From NCBI GenBank assembly GCA_944368065.1, contig CALVWV010000006.1:1-42749 (forward strand): 42,749 bases of DNA. The letters are read 5' to 3'. The translations under genes and the position numbers were made by a program. Of this stretch, positions 42,387 to 42,749 are shown piece by piece. The stretch comes from an uncultured Clostridia bacterium (GTDB taxonomy: Bacteria; Bacillota; Clostridia; Christensenellales; Borkfalkiaceae). How positions within the stretch are numbered: position 1 is the first letter of the stretch; every line of letters starts with the position of its first letter. The notes beneath the pieces are model-generated. The model worked only from the letters and a program-made list of their open reading frames with translations. It made no database searches and was not told the origin of the DNA.

Positions 42387-42607
42387 GCGGAGAGGAACGC
42401 GGCAAATCAGAAACTCCGCCGATTGAATTTTTTCAATGTGCGGCGGCGTTAAAAGCGCGCATGTACCGCATAATATTTTGTGGCATATCAGAAGACCTGC
42501 AAATAAAAGTCAAGGAAAAAATAAGCAGAAGAATATAAGATTTTTTGCGGGATAAAAAGGGCATGGAAAAAGGCCGTTCGGAAGAACGGAGGCAGCTATG
42601 AGTACGG
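42387..42607. other. Region after the membrane protein, entering an insertion sequence
   Basis: No gene is supported. A small hairpin CCGTTC-GGAA-GAACGG lies at 42574-42589, close to the 3' end of the transposase gene. The boundary of the insertion sequence cannot be placed. Confidence 0.5.
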
Positions 42608-42749
42608 TCAAGCAGCTTCCCGCAATGAGTTCAGGTGCTCCATGACGCGTGTGTAGTAAATACGCAAAAACTTGTTTGCGCCTGCCATCATGTAGACATA
42701 GAAATGTTTTCCTTCGGAGCGTTTCTTGTCCATAAAAAGAAACACAGGC
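42608..42749 (-). mobile_element. IS110-family transposase, C-terminal end (runs off right edge)
   Basis: The reverse strand reads 46 residues to a TGA at 42608-42610: it starts PVFLFMDKKRSEGKHFYVYM and contains MAGANKFLRIYYTRVMEHLNSL. This ending is typical of IS110/IS1111-type (DEDD) transposases, which use a structured bridge or seek RNA encoded beside the transposase. Only the end of the gene is in the window, so group and completeness cannot be decided. Confidence 0.8.

Noticed and set aside
42598-42645. A 15-codon plus-strand frame with a GGAGG site.
   Set aside because: It lies antisense to the transposase end and is too short to support.

Overview
The window looks like a chromosomal segment of an anaerobic, low-to-moderate GC Clostridia-type Bacillota, probably an uncultured gut lineage (inference). 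The evidence is gene content: pyruvate:ferredoxin oxidoreductase, a group II ECF vitamin-transporter module followed by truA, an archaeal-type asd with dapA/dapB, Hsp33, rubrerythrin beside a Fur/PerR-type regulator, a CotF-type spore-coat pair, NitT/TauT-type ABC transport, and near-consensus TTGACA-17-TATAAT promoters with AGGAGG-type ribosome sites. No rRNA genes, CRISPR array or prophage were seen. Most genes are housekeeping.

Layout. 1-1468 (-): 5'-terminal part of nifJ. 1784-5287 (+): fused EcfA1-EcfA2 ATPase, EcfT and TruA. 5468-9048 (+): a membrane protein with a Gly/Asn/Ser-rich tail, mnmE, and a LysR regulator. 9331-10230 (+): a PlsC-like acyltransferase. 10465-13308 (-): asd-dapA-dapB, the entry to lysine/diaminopimelate synthesis. 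13883-15890 (+): a membrane protein and a methyltransferase. 15972-19302 (+): hslO coupled to a TPR protein and a helical-repeat protein. 19510-20023 (-): two CotF-like small proteins. 20124-21509 (+): a cation/proton antiporter whose leader matches the fluoride (crcB) riboswitch. 21787-21874: tRNA-Ser(UGA). 22018-23431: a WYL regulator divergent from a small unknown gene. 23720-26375 (-): an ABC importer. 26544-29649 (+): valS and a GNAT acetyltransferase.

29958-33073 (+): a secreted metallo-beta-lactamase-fold lipoprotein with Cys-rich modules, then an acyltransferase fused to a zinc ribbon. 33193-36408 (-): an acidic-linker lipoprotein and a phosphohexomutase. 36710-39370 (-): rdgB, a YfcE-type phosphoesterase, a membrane protein, and a frameshifted trmL. 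39738-42386 (+): Fur/PerR-type regulator, rubrerythrin, an ECF sigma factor and a candidate membrane anti-sigma protein. The right edge enters an IS110-family transposase (-).

The most notable item is the fluoride riboswitch with an overlapping terminator, controlling an antiporter rather than crcB. Other notable items are the EcfA1-EcfA2 fusion, the frameshifted trmL, the zinc-ribbon acyltransferase, the Cys-module lipoprotein, and a set of unusually long, near-perfect GC-rich palindromes between genes. I did not find a convincing wholly new multi-gene system.
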